Shown: positions 28,791 through 39,427, numbered from the stretch's first letter. The stretch: 64,000 nt of DNA from Anabaena sp. UHCC 0204 (GCF_009711975.1 NZ_VIKW01000081.1:1-64000), one strand, 5' to 3'. Notes: generated from the sequence alone by a model not told the origin. Translations and numbers: made by a program.

Positions 28791-28857
28791 CATTCAGTTA
28801 TAACTGGCAAAGATACTGGGAAAATATCTTTTAAATTACATTAATCCCCAACTAGCT

Positions 28858-29454
28858 TTGAAATCCTGGTTTTTTGATCCAACTCACCCCAAAGCAAGCC
28901 CAGAAACTGATACTCTATCTGTTGGGCATCTGCAAATTCGCGTAGCTACACCTGATGATTTGATGATGATTGCCCAAATCGTGACTGAAAGCTTTCACTC
29001 CCAAGATGGTTTATGGGGTTGGGCTTTTCCCTTATTTCGTTTGGGTATTTATGAGGATCTCCGCCATCGTCTGAAGTTTCCCTTATCTCATCATGTTTGT
29101 TTGGTTGCTGTTGATGCTGATACAGAAGATCATCAAATTGTGGGAACTATAGAAATGGGTGTCAAATTCAGCGATTCTTGGGATTATGTTAGTCAATGTT
29201 TTCCTTATCTATCTAATTTAGCTGTTCACCCCAGTTATCGGCGGCAGGGAGTCGCTTCTGGGTTATTGATTCGCTGTGAGCAAATTTCCCAAGAATGGGG
29301 ATTTCAAGATTTATATCTTCATGTTTTGGAAAGTAATCATCAAGCCCGTCAACTTTATTTTAAGTTGGCATATCGTGTGTATAAAGTCGAATCTCCCTGG
29401 AATGCAATTCTCCTAAATCGTTCACGCCAGATATTACTACATAAACACATATAA
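28858..29454 (+). CDS. GNAT-family N-acetyltransferase
   Basis: A 198-residue cytoplasmic acetyltransferase; the substrate is unknown. The GNAT core is visible: LQIRVATPDDLMMIAQIV at the start, the LSNLAVHPSYRRQGVASGLL acetyl-CoA loop (about residues 120-140) and the C-terminal LHVLESNHQARQLYFKLAY motif. There is no ATG before the conserved N-terminal region, so translation probably begins at the TTG at 28858; the frame is closed by a stop at 28801. It follows the structured non-coding block and stands alone. Confidence 0.8.
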   Translation: MKSWFFDPTHPKASPETDTLSVGHLQIRVATPDDLMMIAQIVTESFHSQDGLWGWAFPLFRLGIYEDLRHRLKFPLSHHVCLVAVDADTEDHQIVGTIEMGVKFSDSWDYVSQCFPYLSNLAVHPSYRRQGVASGLLIRCEQISQEWGFQDLYLHVLESNHQARQLYFKLAYRVYKVESPWNAILLNRSRQILLHKHI

Positions 29455-29492
29455 GTACCTGAGCAAAATTAATTGCATATTTTTGGAACAAA

Positions 29493-29589
29493 TCCCTGTT
29501 CCCTATTCCCTGTTCCCTATTCCCTATTCCCTGTTCCCTATTCCCTATTCCCTGTTCCCTATTCCCTGTTCCCTGTTCCCTGTTCCCTC
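29493..29589. repeat. TTCCCTA/TTCCCTG heptamer array
   Basis: About 13 near-perfect tandem copies of a 7-bp unit alternating between TTCCCTA and TTCCCTG. This is a typical STRR-type array of heterocystous cyanobacteria and not a CRISPR. The rest of the spacer 29455-29845 holds no gene that I can support. Confidence 0.9.
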
Positions 29590-29845
29590 TTAACAGGAAT
29601 TGGAGAGCGGAAACTTCAACTTTACAAAAACTTTAGATAAAGACTGCTCTAGATTGAGATAAAGCTGGAGTTCATCCCCTAGAATAGGATAATTAAAATA
29701 ACTGAACAGTGCGTATTTATTCCTAAAATAAATTATACTGTTCAGGATAACGTTGATAAAGGAAAATTCACAATTTCTCAATTCAATAGCAATTTTTGCT
29801 TTGAAGAGTACACCTGTAATAATATCGTGAGAAGTTTAACAAAAC

Positions 29846-30388
29846 ATGGATAGCGACAAGCGTAGACGCTACCAAACAGCTATGGTATCAAATGACTGCG
29901 CTGATAATAGTGTTATTAACCAAATGATCATGCCAGATGGAACTGAGCAATTAGAAAGCTCTGATATTCTAGCACGGCTTCAAACCGGCAAGGTTCTCGT
30001 GGTTAATAGTCGAAAAAGAAATGGGTTAATACTCTTTAAACACTACCATGCAGAGTTTGCAGGACCTGGAGCAGTGATTGGTGGAGATTATGATAGTGAT
30101 TGCCAAGGGACTTTACCCATCGGCAATCTATCTTTATTGACTCCAGAATCTCATCAAGATCGTCAAACCGCTTACTTGATTAGGCGGCAATGGATTCGCT
30201 TAATTAAGCAAATCACAGAAAGTCCTGTCGCTCAACAACGAGTCCAAAAAATTCTTGATCAATTTGAAGTATTTTTTCCCGCTGAGATAGTGGCTAATAT
30301 CCCAGATGAGGCTTTTGCTATGTTGGTGGGTGTGTTACCACAAACAGTAACAATAGTCCGCCGGGTGGGTATTGATCTAGATAATTAG
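29846..30388 (+). CDS. Cytoplasmic protein of unknown function
   Basis: A 180-residue soluble protein. The central part (LARLQTGKVLVVNSRKRNG) is beta-rich and followed by a glycine-rich loop (AGPGAVIGGDYDSD); the C-terminal half is helical (YLIRRQWIRLIKQITESPVA). No signal peptide or membrane segment. I do not recognise the family. The ATG at 29846 follows GAGAAG about 14 bases upstream. Base composition matches its neighbours. Confidence 0.6.
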   Translation: MDSDKRRRYQTAMVSNDCADNSVINQMIMPDGTEQLESSDILARLQTGKVLVVNSRKRNGLILFKHYHAEFAGPGAVIGGDYDSDCQGTLPIGNLSLLTPESHQDRQTAYLIRRQWIRLIKQITESPVAQQRVQKILDQFEVFFPAEIVANIPDEAFAMLVGVLPQTVTIVRRVGIDLDN

Positions 30389-30431
30389 TGTCCAGTAGGT
30401 TACAGGGTTGAAAGTCTATTTATTTTACTAA

Positions 30432-31577
30432 TTATTGTACTAAACTAGCTTGTATCCGTTGTAGAGTACGAGAATTTTCTTCGGGTGTACCGATGGTGAT
30501 TCTTAAACCGTGAGGTAGAAGTCTAATCAGAGTACCCTGGCTTCTAAGTTTTTGGTTAAGACTTGTTAAAACGGCATCTGGTGAATGAGAGTCATTAGTT
30601 TTAACACACAGATATATAAAGTTAGTGGCGCTAGGTGTAATTTCTAAGCTGGGGTGTGCTGATAAAGCTGTGATCAGTTTGCTTCTTTCATTGAGGGTTT
30701 GGGGAATGGATTCTAGTAAAAGTTGACGATTTTCCAAAGCAATGAGGGCAGCGGCGATGGAAAAGCTGGGAAGATTGTAAGGGAGACGGACTTTTTCTAA
30801 AATAGCGATCGCCTGTGGATGAGCGATACAATAACCTACACGCATGGCTGCTAGACGGAAGGCTTTGGAAAAAGTCCGTAAAATTACCCAATTAGGACGT
30901 TGTAATAATTCCCCTACTAAGCTAGTTTGACTAAATTCAAAGTAAGCTTCGTCAATAACTACTAAAATTTCTTCTGGTAAACTTTTTAACCAATCTATTT
31001 CCGCTGCTGTTAAACAATTGGCGGTGGGGGAATTGGGATGAACGACAAAAACGGCACGAATGGGCGGATTTTGAGTTTGAGTAATGGCAGCTTGGGCGGC
31101 GGTTAAATCAGTTTCAAAGTTACTTTTATCTCTACCCACTGTCACCACAGAAATGCCCAAAGTCTGGGCTAAAATTCCGTACATAGAAAAAGTGGGGTTG
31201 GCGACTAAGATAGAACCTTCTCTGCCTAGACAAGTGGCAATTAATAGAGAACGAATCAGTTCATCAGAACCACTACCGACGGAAATATTCGCAGCGGTGA
31301 AAGTTGAATTTGCCAAGTTTGCAGATTCATTCACATATTGGGCGATCGCATTTTTAAGTGTTTCATGTCCACCATCAGGATAACGATTTGTTTCAATAAC
31401 TTGCTGATAAGTCCAAGCTAACTTTTCTTTAATTTCCGGTGGTAAATCTAATGGACTTTCATTAGTATCTAAGCGATCAAATTGAGTTGCAACAGGTTCG
31501 GCGCTATCACTACCAGGATGAGGTTTATACGCGTTAAGTTGAGATAAATCGGAACGAATAAATTTAAGATTGGTCAT
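30432..31577 (-). CDS. hisC: Histidinol-phosphate aminotransferase
   Basis: This 381-residue PLP enzyme transfers an amino group between histidinol phosphate and 2-oxoglutarate in histidine synthesis. It has the class I/II aminotransferase pattern: [49 protein letters not shown] and the PLP lysine in [17 protein letters not shown]. The frame stays open for 46 codons upstream, but that stretch encodes spacer repeats (GGTAATGGGTGATT); the ATG at 31577 gives the normal N terminus. No other his genes are adjacent. Confidence 0.88.
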   Translation of the reverse strand: MTNLKFIRSDLSQLNAYKPHPGSDSAEPVATQFDRLDTNESPLDLPPEIKEKLAWTYQQVIETNRYPDGGHETLKNAIAQYVNESANLANSTFTAANISVGSGSDELIRSLLIATCLGREGSILVANPTFSMYGILAQTLGISVVTVGRDKSNFETDLTAAQAAITQTQNPPIRAVFVVHPNSPTANCLTAAEIDWLKSLPEEILVVIDEAYFEFSQTSLVGELLQRPNWVILRTFSKAFRLAAMRVGYCIAHPQAIAILEKVRLPYNLPSFSIAAALIALENRQLLLESIPQTLNERSKLITALSAHPSLEITPSATNFIYLCVKTNDSHSPDAVLTSLNQKLRSQGTLIRLLPHGLRITIGTPEENSRTLQRIQASLVQ

Positions 31578-31644
31578 TGGTAATGGGTGATTGGTAATGG
31601 GTGATTGGTAATTGGGAAAACTTGTCTTTGTTGGCTTTTGCTTT

Positions 31645-32280
31645 TTACGATAAATGGCAAAATGTGGAAATTGCTTGCCAAATTTCAGGGGTGACATTTC
31701 CCAAACCATGATCACTATTGAATTCTATTAATTCTACCCAAGGACGGGTACAGGCGAAATCTCGGCTGGATTGAATGGGGATAACTTCATCATGTTTCCC
31801 GTGGAGAATCAAAGTCGGAATGGGGCGTTGTAACAAATTTTCTTGGTATTTCTTAGCATCGGTAACAAAATTGTAACTTAGGGGTAGCAATTGTTTTTGC
31901 CCATAATGATATACCATCATATATTTTGTGCGTTGCCATAGGTTTAAACCTATTGTTCCGAATTTTGGCAACCAATGTCCTAAAAACCCAAATGCAGGTG
32001 CTAGTAAAATTAGGCGTTGTACTTGTAAATGTTGTTGTGCTAAATGGGCAGATGTCAAACCGCCTAAACTAGAACCTATGAGGGTGACTGGTTGAGAATT
32101 TTGGGAAAATTCAGCAGCGACTTGATTTAATTGGCGCGTGATTGTCAAATGAGAAAAATCACCAGCGTTCAAATCGGGAATTTGCATTGATATTTGTAGT
32201 TGAGAAAAGCGATCGCTAATATCCTGAGCTTTGCTAGACTGAGGACTAGAAGCAAAACCGTGAAGATAAACATAATTCAT
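31645..32280 (-). CDS. YqiA-like alpha/beta hydrolase
   Basis: A 211-residue esterase-type hydrolase. The catalytic triad is visible: Ser in [11 protein letters not shown] (nucleophile elbow), Asp in [11 protein letters not shown] and His in FNSDHGLGN. The N terminus [19 protein letters not shown] is typical of the YqiA/YcfP family. The frame is open for 11 codons further upstream; the ATG at 32280 is chosen for the conserved start. Natural substrate unknown. hisC follows on the same strand after 67 bp. Confidence 0.85.
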   Translation of the reverse strand: MNYVYLHGFASSPQSSKAQDISDRFSQLQISMQIPDLNAGDFSHLTITRQLNQVAAEFSQNSQPVTLIGSSLGGLTSAHLAQQHLQVQRLILLAPAFGFLGHWLPKFGTIGLNLWQRTKYMMVYHYGQKQLLPLSYNFVTDAKKYQENLLQRPIPTLILHGKHDEVIPIQSSRDFACTRPWVELIEFNSDHGLGNVTPEIWQAISTFCHLS

Positions 32281-32368
32281 AACTTTGTCATTCTCAAAAT
32301 TGATGAACCTCACTTATCTACGATATCTAATGTTCTTGGGCATATTTGAGATGTAGCTTTGCTTAAGT

Positions 32369-32457
32369 AGGACTTACGCAAAATATCTCTGAAACCTCTT
32401 TTCTATCCCTAACGGGACGCTGCGCGAACGTTCTTTCGTGATTCGTGCATAAGTCTT
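32369..32457. repeat. MITE-like element, copy 1
   Basis: An 89-bp block bounded by imperfect 12-bp inverted repeats, AGGACTTACGCA and TGCATAAGTCTT. The first 30 bp are nearly identical to the copy at 48570-48660 (AGGACTTACGCAAAATATCT), and the centre is diverged. There is no coding capacity. Confidence 0.7.
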
Positions 32458-32561
32458 GTTAAGTATTTTTAATGTTTATTAACAATTCTTGCTACAAACT
32501 AAATAGTATTTTCATGTAGAATCAACCTTGGTATAAAATTTCAATTACCAGGTAATTTATC

Positions 32562-33449
32562 ATGAGAAATTGGCAGCACAAATTATTTGCAGGCTTGGTT
32601 TGCTGTGCATTGTTAGTTTTTGGATGGCAAAATAAAGTATTAGCTGAAGAAACTACTGGTTATAGTACCCCCATACCAAAGGCGCAAATAGCCCAATTAG
32701 AAGTAACTCAAAACGTCTATGATTATCTCTTGCAATATCAACCAGAAACTTATAATTTTCTGACAAAAGCATTAGCAGAAAGTGTTGAAGATGCCAAAGA
32801 ACCACTAGCAGATGAAGTAGTAAATAATCTTTGGGCTTTATCTCCAAATAATCCCCAAGTTAAATGGAGAGAAAATAATGGCAAAGTAGAATATTTGATG
32901 TCAACTTGGAAATATACAAGTAACCCCAATACAGATTGGCCAATCGGTACAAAAAAAGTTTTACCTTATCAAACTTGGTTTACCGCAGCATCACAAGTGA
33001 AAGAATTTTGTCAGCAATATCAAGCCATTGATAGCAATATTCCTGATGATATTGAACTTTCATTGCGGTTACAACAGTATTTGGGGTTGATTTTAAATAA
33101 ATATTCCACTAAAACCCATTTTGTCGAACTATGGGTAAAAGCTGAAGATTTAATTAGACCATGTATTGATGCCGAAATTGACGATTCTAGCTGTAATCTT
33201 TTACCTTTACCTGTTCCTGATAGCAGTCCTGTTATCAAGGCAATATACACCAATTCTTACTCCAATGCGAAACAAGAATATTATCCTTGGTCTGGTTTAG
33301 GTTACACTTATGATTGGGGTAATTCTCAAAAACCTCATCAAGGTCCGAGTGAGTTTATTATTAACCCTACTCCTGAAAAACCTGTGGAAGTGGAAGTTGT
33401 TTCTGTGACACCGACGCAAGAATATTGTCGGAATCAGATTGTGCAGTAA
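32562..33449 (+). CDS. Secreted protein of unknown function
   Basis: A 295-residue protein with a signal peptide (KLFAGLVCCALLVFGWQNKVLAEE, cleavage after VLA). The mature protein is acidic, contains several aromatic-rich segments (YYPWSGLGYTYDWG) and four Cys. I do not recognise the family. It is divergent from the hydrolase gene and convergent with the large alpha-2-macroglobulin-like gene. The ATG at 32562 has a weak Shine-Dalgarno sequence. Confidence 0.6.
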   Translation: MRNWQHKLFAGLVCCALLVFGWQNKVLAEETTGYSTPIPKAQIAQLEVTQNVYDYLLQYQPETYNFLTKALAESVEDAKEPLADEVVNNLWALSPNNPQVKWRENNGKVEYLMSTWKYTSNPNTDWPIGTKKVLPYQTWFTAASQVKEFCQQYQAIDSNIPDDIELSLRLQQYLGLILNKYSTKTHFVELWVKAEDLIRPCIDAEIDDSSCNLLPLPVPDSSPVIKAIYTNSYSNAKQEYYPWSGLGYTYDWGNSQKPHQGPSEFIINPTPEKPVEVEVVSVTPTQEYCRNQIVQ

Positions 33450-33521
33450 GGTTTTTTTTAATAGCAAATATCTCATTTGTCGGGTGGGTTATGCTACCGC
33501 TAACTCACCTTTTTAAACTCT

Positions 33522-33552
33522 TACTCTCTGTGACTCTGCGTCTCTGCGTGAA
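33522..33552. repeat. Interspersed repeat, copy C
   Basis: A short copy (ACTCTGCGTCTCTGCGTGAA) of the repeat described at 9974-10028, in the spacer between two convergent genes. Confidence 0.6.
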
Positions 33553-33571
33553 AAAAAAGCATACATAAAAC

Positions 33572-36500
33572 TCACTTTTCCAAGATATTTAAAGTAGAAT
33601 CAGCACTACGTCCAAATTCTTCTGGTGCATATTGAAGATGTACTTCTGCACCAGGCCAAATGAATGTTCCTGGAGTTACAGAACGGACTAAATAATGTAA
33701 GCTGTAAACGCCTGGTTCGAGATGATCTGCATAGGAAATTATTCGATCTTTATAGATAGTTTTATATCCTAATTGCCAATTATCGGCTTTTGCTTGTAAT
33801 GCTGGTGTTGCTGTTTGAAAACTATCATCTACTGCTTCAAAACCTGCGGGTAAGGGGTCTTTAATCACGACATGATCTACAGGATGATCTGTAATTACTT
33901 CTAAACCAATATCAAAGACTTGTCCAGGTTGTAAAGTCAAAGGTTTATCAAAAGCATACATTCCGGTTTTTTGGATAACTTTCTCTTCGTTGACTTTACT
34001 AATTTCTCGCGTTACTCGTAAACCGTTAAATCTTCCTGGCTGATTTCCTTGTAAACGGTATTTGTAAGCAACTAAATAATGTAATCTGCCTTTTCCAGAT
34101 TTTTGTAAGAGTAAATCATGATTACGTTGAGGTAATTTATTCATGGGAACATTTACTGCAAAGCTAGGATTTTTATAGCCATTAAAACGGATTTCTCCTA
34201 ATTTCTGATTTCCTAATTTTACCGTAGTCATAAAATTAGGTAGTGTGGGTTGAAGTTGGCTATATTCGACTAAAGCTGTGAGGGCTTGGGCGTTATTATA
34301 ACTAGATTCCCATGTTCCATCTCTGCGTAAATTGAGAAGACTTTGCAGTAATTTATCAATGATTTCTGGGTTGCTTTTTTGGTCAATAAATAGCCGTAAA
34401 GCTTGGGATTGGGTGGTGGTATTGGAACTCATCCAACTCCAAGTTTTTGGTAAGTTGACAACTGCGGTACGTCCAGTTTCATAGATATTTTTTTGGAACT
34501 GTACTCGCATAATTTGGGCTTCATTTTGCCATTCAGGAAATTGATATAAATATCGCGCTAATTTGATTTGAGTGACTAGATCAAAATCATTGCGTTGTTG
34601 ATAAATATCTGATAAAAAACTATTGCGTTTATCTCCTAATTGTGCTAAGGCAATTAAAGAATTTAGTTGTAGTTGCGATTTACAAAGTTTCTGTTTACAA
34701 AAGTCGTATTGTCCAGGGTTAGCGAGAACTTTTTGCAGATAAGTTTTTAGATTAGAGATGATTTTGTTATCAACTAAACCAGGAAAGCTTTGATTAGCTG
34801 TAACTAAAGATTCTACAGCATAAGTAGAAACCCAAGGATCTGATTTTTCTTGTTCTGGAAATGCTGCAAAACCACCATCTGCTATTTGCAGTTTTTGTAA
34901 TTGTGAAATTGCTAATTTTGCTTGTTGTTGAGGATTAAATTCAGTAAATGTCTGATTATATTTTTGGGTGAGAGTTTGCAGATTTGCAGCAATTAATAAT
35001 TGACTTGCGGCTGGTTCTGCAAATGGTAAATCATTATTTTCTAAAACTTGTTTTGCGGGGGCTTTAATTTCAGGAATTAAGGTACTGGCTAATTGAATAT
35101 CTAAACCTCCGGCTTCGCGGAAGGTATTTTTATCAATATTGACGGGAATTTTTACTTGTTTTTCACTAACACCAGTTTCAACAACTTGTTCTGTAATTTC
35201 TAAAGGTTTGATTTCCAAAGGAACAGTAAAAGCATCCGCGATATTATTTAATTGTGTAGTAAATGTGACTTTACCTTCGCCCACATTACCCGCTACCATT
35301 GGGAAACGATAAGCTTGGGTGGCTGATTCGGCTTTTGGTTGTAATGTAGTGGTTTTGGGGTTATTTTCAGCGAAGTTGAGAGAACCGCTAAGTTCACCGT
35401 TAATAATCAGATTTCCGGTGTTTGTGGTGGTGTTGGTGACAGATAAACCTGCTAAAATGCGATCGCCTGTGCGGGCAAATTGTGGCAAAATAGCATTAGT
35501 TATTAATGGCTTTGTCGTGATAAATGTTGCGTCACTATTCCCAAACCGCAAATTTCCATCTGTAGCTACTACCATTATCCGCCATGTTGTTAAATTATCG
35601 GGTAATTTAAAGGTGATTTTCGCCTTACCATGATCATCACTAATTACCGCACCATTGTAATAAGCTAAAGCTTGAAAATCTTGGCGAATACGAGTATTTG
35701 CTAAAGCATTTGATAAGCCACCACCATAACCCCAACCTTTAGGTAAACTTGTCGGTAATGGGGTTAATTTAACATCACGACGATTATCACTAAATCGAGT
35801 CGCAATTGGTTGTTCTGCATAAACAGTATCTACCAAATTTGGCGGACGATAACCAGTTAATTGTAACACCGCTTCATTCACCACCATGACAGTAAATTGT
35901 CCTTTGGTGGGGTTTCCTTGATGATCTTTTAATTCCAATTCTACAGTTTCTTCTTTTCCTGGTTCTAAAGATTTTTCAACTGGGTTAATTTGTACCTTTA
36001 AATATTTATCTGCTAAGTCAACTTTAAAATCTGCAAACCCAATTTTGGCTAAATTTTCTAAACTTCCTAGTTTTATTTGATTCAGTGGTTTACCTTGTCT
36101 AACTAATACCGCTTGTACTGCTGCATTAGGTAACATTTCTGGAGTAACTGTAAACTGAATTTGGGGCGCACCTCCTTTAATTTTGATTACTTGTTGATAG
36201 AGAGGTTTATCTTTAATGACTGCAAAATATAATTCTCCTTCTGGGTAGGGAGATTGAATTAAAGCTGTGGCTGTATCTCCAGGTTTAAATTCTTTTTGAT
36301 TTAATTTAACTTCTAATTGATCTTTTTCTTCTCCACCCCAAAATACTTGATTTTCTCCTGTTACCCAAATTTGTAAATCTGTGGCTGTAATTTCATCTCT
36401 ATTATCACTAAAATTAGCGCGAATTCGATATGAACCGGATACACTAGGTTTCAAATTGACTGTTTGGGAAGTATTCTTAGAGGTAATATCTGTTTTCGCA

Positions 36501-39277
36501 ACTGTTTGATATTCAACTTGATTTTGTGGCGTTTTACTACCTTCCACAATTTTAGTAACGCTGCTATATTTCATCTGTTGTAATTCCAGATGTACTCGTT
36601 TATTTTCTAGAGGTTTTCCCGTTGCGTCTGTGACAATCAATTCTACAGGAAAATTCTTACCAGCGTTAGCAACAAAATTACTTTTTAAACCAATAATTCG
36701 GTTACTGGGTAAAGCAGTAAAACTTTGGGAATTAGCAACCGATAAATTAGAAATATCACTAATTTGCACATCTACCCGATAAGTCATGGGGTAGGGTAAA
36801 TCTTTAGCTACAGTTACAGTTTGATTACTTTTCCCATTAGGATCTAATTTGGTGTTAGTTTGTAAAACATCATTAGGAACATTGGGACTTTCTTCAGGCC
36901 AAAACCATTGTCTCCCAAAACTAAATTCTTCCCAACCTTTGGGGATAAAATTAGTCTGTTGACGAGTGACAAAATATTTGGCTTCTCCCCCTTCCACAGG
37001 TGAACCAAATAAGTAATTACTTCCTACCTGCACATCAATTTTGTCATTAATTAATGCAAATTCTTTATTTAGCTGTAAATCAACTTTAAAATTTGGGGGT
37101 TTAAATTCTGATATCCGAAACTCTCCAGAAATTTCTTTGCCATTTTTACCTTTAGCTTGAATAGTATAATAGCCTAAAGGCTGATTTTTGGAAATTGGTA
37201 ACTCTAAAGAAAATGTACTAAATTCGTTAGTCGTTTTTGTTCCTAAATCTGTATTTTGTCCATTCGGACTGACTAAAGTTAATTTATAGTCGGAATTTTT
37301 ATCTTCTTGAATTTCACCCTTTTCTAAATAATCTGCAAAAGCAGTAAAAGCTGCTTTTTCTCCTGGTTGATATAATTGTCTATCAGAAAATATTGTCCCT
37401 CTCGATTCTGGTTTTTCAGCTTCCCAACCAGCATCAATTCCATAACCATAAGCACCACTATATTCTTCAGTTCTCGCAAATGCCCAATCTTGATTTTCAC
37501 TGGCAATTACTAATAATTGCGGTAGACTAGATTTCAATTTAGGATAACATTGTGTTAATTGATTATTCTCAATGATCAAAATTCCCTTTTCATCAGTTTT
37601 TCCGGTTGCACAGGGTACAGGTTGAGGACGAGATTTTTCTGCTAATTTTGATTGATAAATTTCAATATTTGCCCCTTTAACTGGTGAACCATTACTAAGA
37701 TGATGAACTCGAATTAAACCCGATTCTGGAAACCATTGAGAAAAGACACCTAAATTAGTTAATTGTACCATGCCATAAGTTGTCGGTTCTCTCCACAATT
37801 GTTTACCGTCTTCTTGATATTTGTGAGTTCGTGCTTGCACTCCATAGGCTAACATTCCCTGAGTAGTACCTAATTTTTCTTTCAGGGGAACATTGATATT
37901 GACTGAATGATTTTGCTTATTCCTAATTTTGAAACTTTGCCATTTAGTAGGTTGGGGTAATAACTCATTAGCAGTATTTGTATAAACTAAATCTGTTGGT
38001 TTAACAATGCGATAAGCTGCTTGATATTTTGAATCTGGTAAATTAATGGTATCAATATTAATTTGTAAGTCTTTATCTGTAGGAAAAATATTTAACTCGG
38101 AAGGGGCTGAAATATTCCCAGCTATATCACCAGTATCATATTTAATTGTGAGTGGTTTATCTAAATTTTGTCCAAATTTATCTTTGATATTTCTCTCAAT
38201 ATTAATTGTATAAGTAGTAGCTGGTTCTAAAGCATAAGGATTAATGCTGACAATTCTATCTTCTTCGGAAATTTGCAAGACATTATCAATGTTTTTCGGT
38301 GCTGGCTTAATTTTAATATTTTCCTTCGCTGAATCTGCTAATAAGACATTATTAAATTCTAACTGGGGACTACCTTTAATAAATCTGCCATAAGTTCCAC
38401 CTGAATCTGGTTCTCCATAAGGTTTAATTCCCACAAATTTTAAAGGTGAATAAGTCGCCAATTTACTGACAAATTCCTTTTGACTGGGTAAATTTCCATT
38501 AGCAGGAAGAATCCCAGGAGAAAATGTTAACCGGTAAGATGTAGCTTTTTCTAACTTTTGTACAGGAGTAAGATCATAAACCCAATTTCGGGCTGAAGCA
38601 TCAAATTTTGCAAAAGGATCTAAATTATCTGGTGTTTCTTCCTGCGCTAATTTCACATTCAAACCCACACCTTGAGTCTTACCTTGAGGAACTAACAATA
38701 AATGCTTACGTACAGAATCTATATCTAATTCTAAATTTGAAGTAAATTGTAAATTTGGTTTTAAATCAATGGGTTCAAATTCCGCATTTTCAATTGGGTT
38801 AACTCCTGGTAAATTAGTAATTAAAACAGGTTCTGTATTAAAAGTCCAAGCTAAATCCTCATTTAAACGATGTTTTTTTAAATCTGCTAAACCCGCTTTC
38901 AGAGTAACTTGAACTCGCGTCGCTTGCGGTATAGCTTTATCAGCTTGAAAACCTACCATACGGGGAGTTAAAAAGCGAAATTGTCCCGGTAAAGGAGGCC
39001 AAATCTCAAATTTAGTTAATAAACTTTGCTGTTGGGGACTATCAAGACTTTCCACAGGAATTAAAGCCTCTTTAAAACGGATACGAATTTGACTAATAGG
39101 TTTTGCGTCTCCCAAAGGACTAATTTGTTCTATCCAATCTGGTAACTTTGGCGTTATTAACGACTCAACAATTGGTAACTTTTCCTTCCCTGATTTAATA
39201 CCAATAAAATTACAACCCGTCATTCCTAATACAAGAGTGACAATAACCAGGAACTTAAAGATTTTTCTAATCATCAT
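33572..39277 (-). CDS. Alpha-2-macroglobulin-like lipoprotein lacking the thioester
   Basis: A 1901-residue periplasmic lipoprotein of the bacterial alpha-2-macroglobulin (YfhM/ECAM) family, which trap proteases and often work with PBP1C in envelope defence. The signal peptide ends in a lipobox (VLGMTGC). MG domains follow, with the bait and MG7-type region around PKGWGYGGGLSNAL and LPDNLTTWRIMVVATDG, and the helical TED domain (GGFAAFPEQEKSDPWVSTYAV). Where thioester family members have a Cys-x-Glu-Gln motif (about residue 1420), this protein reads LPFAEPAASQLL, so covalent trapping should be impossible. The ATG at 39277 is chosen over an upstream TTG. The divergent neighbour is PBP1C. Confidence 0.85.
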   Translation of the reverse strand: MMIRKIFKFLVIVTLVLGMTGCNFIGIKSGKEKLPIVESLITPKLPDWIEQISPLGDAKPISQIRIRFKEALIPVESLDSPQQQSLLTKFEIWPPLPGQFRFLTPRMVGFQADKAIPQATRVQVTLKAGLADLKKHRLNEDLAWTFNTEPVLITNLPGVNPIENAEFEPIDLKPNLQFTSNLELDIDSVRKHLLLVPQGKTQGVGLNVKLAQEETPDNLDPFAKFDASARNWVYDLTPVQKLEKATSYRLTFSPGILPANGNLPSQKEFVSKLATYSPLKFVGIKPYGEPDSGGTYGRFIKGSPQLEFNNVLLADSAKENIKIKPAPKNIDNVLQISEEDRIVSINPYALEPATTYTINIERNIKDKFGQNLDKPLTIKYDTGDIAGNISAPSELNIFPTDKDLQINIDTINLPDSKYQAAYRIVKPTDLVYTNTANELLPQPTKWQSFKIRNKQNHSVNINVPLKEKLGTTQGMLAYGVQARTHKYQEDGKQLWREPTTYGMVQLTNLGVFSQWFPESGLIRVHHLSNGSPVKGANIEIYQSKLAEKSRPQPVPCATGKTDEKGILIIENNQLTQCYPKLKSSLPQLLVIASENQDWAFARTEEYSGAYGYGIDAGWEAEKPESRGTIFSDRQLYQPGEKAAFTAFADYLEKGEIQEDKNSDYKLTLVSPNGQNTDLGTKTTNEFSTFSLELPISKNQPLGYYTIQAKGKNGKEISGEFRISEFKPPNFKVDLQLNKEFALINDKIDVQVGSNYLFGSPVEGGEAKYFVTRQQTNFIPKGWEEFSFGRQWFWPEESPNVPNDVLQTNTKLDPNGKSNQTVTVAKDLPYPMTYRVDVQISDISNLSVANSQSFTALPSNRIIGLKSNFVANAGKNFPVELIVTDATGKPLENKRVHLELQQMKYSSVTKIVEGSKTPQNQVEYQTVAKTDITSKNTSQTVNLKPSVSGSYRIRANFSDNRDEITATDLQIWVTGENQVFWGGEEKDQLEVKLNQKEFKPGDTATALIQSPYPEGELYFAVIKDKPLYQQVIKIKGGAPQIQFTVTPEMLPNAAVQAVLVRQGKPLNQIKLGSLENLAKIGFADFKVDLADKYLKVQINPVEKSLEPGKEETVELELKDHQGNPTKGQFTVMVVNEAVLQLTGYRPPNLVDTVYAEQPIATRFSDNRRDVKLTPLPTSLPKGWGYGGGLSNALANTRIRQDFQALAYYNGAVISDDHGKAKITFKLPDNLTTWRIMVVATDGNLRFGNSDATFITTKPLITNAILPQFARTGDRILAGLSVTNTTTNTGNLIINGELSGSLNFAENNPKTTTLQPKAESATQAYRFPMVAGNVGEGKVTFTTQLNNIADAFTVPLEIKPLEITEQVVETGVSEKQVKIPVNIDKNTFREAGGLDIQLASTLIPEIKAPAKQVLENNDLPFAEPAASQLLIAANLQTLTQKYNQTFTEFNPQQQAKLAISQLQKLQIADGGFAAFPEQEKSDPWVSTYAVESLVTANQSFPGLVDNKIISNLKTYLQKVLANPGQYDFCKQKLCKSQLQLNSLIALAQLGDKRNSFLSDIYQQRNDFDLVTQIKLARYLYQFPEWQNEAQIMRVQFQKNIYETGRTAVVNLPKTWSWMSSNTTTQSQALRLFIDQKSNPEIIDKLLQSLLNLRRDGTWESSYNNAQALTALVEYSQLQPTLPNFMTTVKLGNQKLGEIRFNGYKNPSFAVNVPMNKLPQRNHDLLLQKSGKGRLHYLVAYKYRLQGNQPGRFNGLRVTREISKVNEEKVIQKTGMYAFDKPLTLQPGQVFDIGLEVITDHPVDHVVIKDPLPAGFEAVDDSFQTATPALQAKADNWQLGYKTIYKDRIISYADHLEPGVYSLHYLVRSVTPGTFIWPGAEVHLQYAPEEFGRSADSTLNILEK

Positions 39278-39359
39278 ATTAAATAAATGCAAAAAATATC
39301 AAAAGCAATTAGCTACAGTAAATAAAGCAATCCTAAATAAAACGTAAATATCTCCTTCC

Positions 39360-39390
39360 TCTGTGTTCTCTGCGCCTCTGCGGTTCGTTA
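39360..39390. repeat. Interspersed repeat, copy D
   Basis: A partial copy (CTCTGCGCCTCTGCGGTTCG) of the repeat described at 9974-10028, upstream of both divergent genes. Confidence 0.55.
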
Positions 39391-39427
39391 AAAAATCTTA
39401 TTCCTAGTAGCTTGGATTTCCTTATGT

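Noticed and set aside
29493-29589. Possible CRISPR array
   Set aside because: The unit is 7 bp with no spacers; it is a simple tandem array, and no cas genes are present.
31578-31715. 46-residue N-terminal extension of HisC
   Set aside because: The extension is encoded by spacer repeats and has no counterpart in the enzyme family; the ATG at 31577 gives the normal start.
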